A stretch of DNA of 64,000 nt from Umbelopsis ramanniana AG. Its lineage: Eukaryota > Mucoromycota > Umbelopsidomycetes > Umbelopsidales > Umbelopsidaceae. Each line of letters opens with the position of its first letter. Position 1 is the first letter of the stretch. Under the pieces are notes generated by a model. It worked only from the letters and a program-made list of their open reading frames with translations. It had not been told where the DNA came from and did not search any database. The stretch is taken from contig NW_026252098.1 of assembly GCF_025399195.1 (NCBI RefSeq), forward strand, positions 62,001-126,000, given 5' to 3'. This document shows, one piece after another, positions 63,958-64,000 of this stretch. Made by a program: the position numbers and the translations under genes.

Positions 63958-64000
63958 CTGTTAGTATTAAAGGTTGAAAGACTGAACACCACATGTAAAG

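Overview
The window is a gene-dense, intron-rich nuclear segment from a fungus. Most introns are 50-100 nt, GT-AG, and interrupt almost every gene. The gene set points to an early-diverging fungus, most likely Mucoromycota (Mucorales): an animal-like small subunit of serine palmitoyltransferase, a ZZZ3-type Myb/ZZ protein, a PX-domain AGC kinase resembling SGK3, a CCDC28-like protein, and many F-box/LRR proteins. This placement is inference from gene content; no database search was possible. No rRNA, convincing tRNA, CRISPR array or intact transposon was seen.

Layout. 0-7 kb: 3' part of a divergent hexokinase-like gene (+), SAP18 (+), beta-adaptin (-), and a CCDC28-like gene (+) head-to-head with beta-adaptin. 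7-18 kb: EDEM/Mnl1 mannosidase-like protein (-), a 136-residue protein consisting almost only of the TFIIS central domain (+), and the cleavage/polyadenylation factor CFT1 (-). 18-20 kb: a gene-poor stretch with a weak two-exon model (-) and a 39-residue zinc-knuckle microprotein behind a good TATA box. 20-30 kb: ZZZ3-like (+), HAL4/SAT4-type kinase (-), RPL9 (-) with a six-base first exon, and two tandem F-box/LRR genes (-). 30-40 kb: serine palmitoyltransferase small subunit (+), a 160-residue unknown (+), a PX-AGC kinase (-) and glycogen synthase (+). 41-46 kb: two PrxQ/BCP-type peroxiredoxins (+) flanking a Zn2Cys6 regulator (-). 46-50 kb: Nup84/Nup107 (-). 51-61 kb: F-box/WD40 protein (+), a Rua1-C-domain regulator (+), a lineage-specific hypothetical (+) and a CYS3/MetR-like bZIP (+), separated by two large gene-poor intervals. 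61-64 kb: RPS27 (-), also with a six-base first exon, riboflavin kinase (-), and the 3' end of another minus-strand gene.

Most genes are unrelated housekeeping functions and do not form a cluster. The exception is 41.2-46.1 kb, where two peroxiredoxin paralogues bracket a zinc-cluster factor and both peroxiredoxin promoters carry Yap1/Pap1-type motifs. The zinc-cluster factor has an 11-nt microexon and a stop-free 90-nt intron, both inside its DNA-binding domain. I rebuilt several small genes by splicing exons by hand: the serine palmitoyltransferase small subunit, RPS27, the RPL9 start exon, the EDEM signal-peptide exon, and the TFIIS-core protein. For each gene where I counted every exon, the exon lengths add up to a multiple of three.
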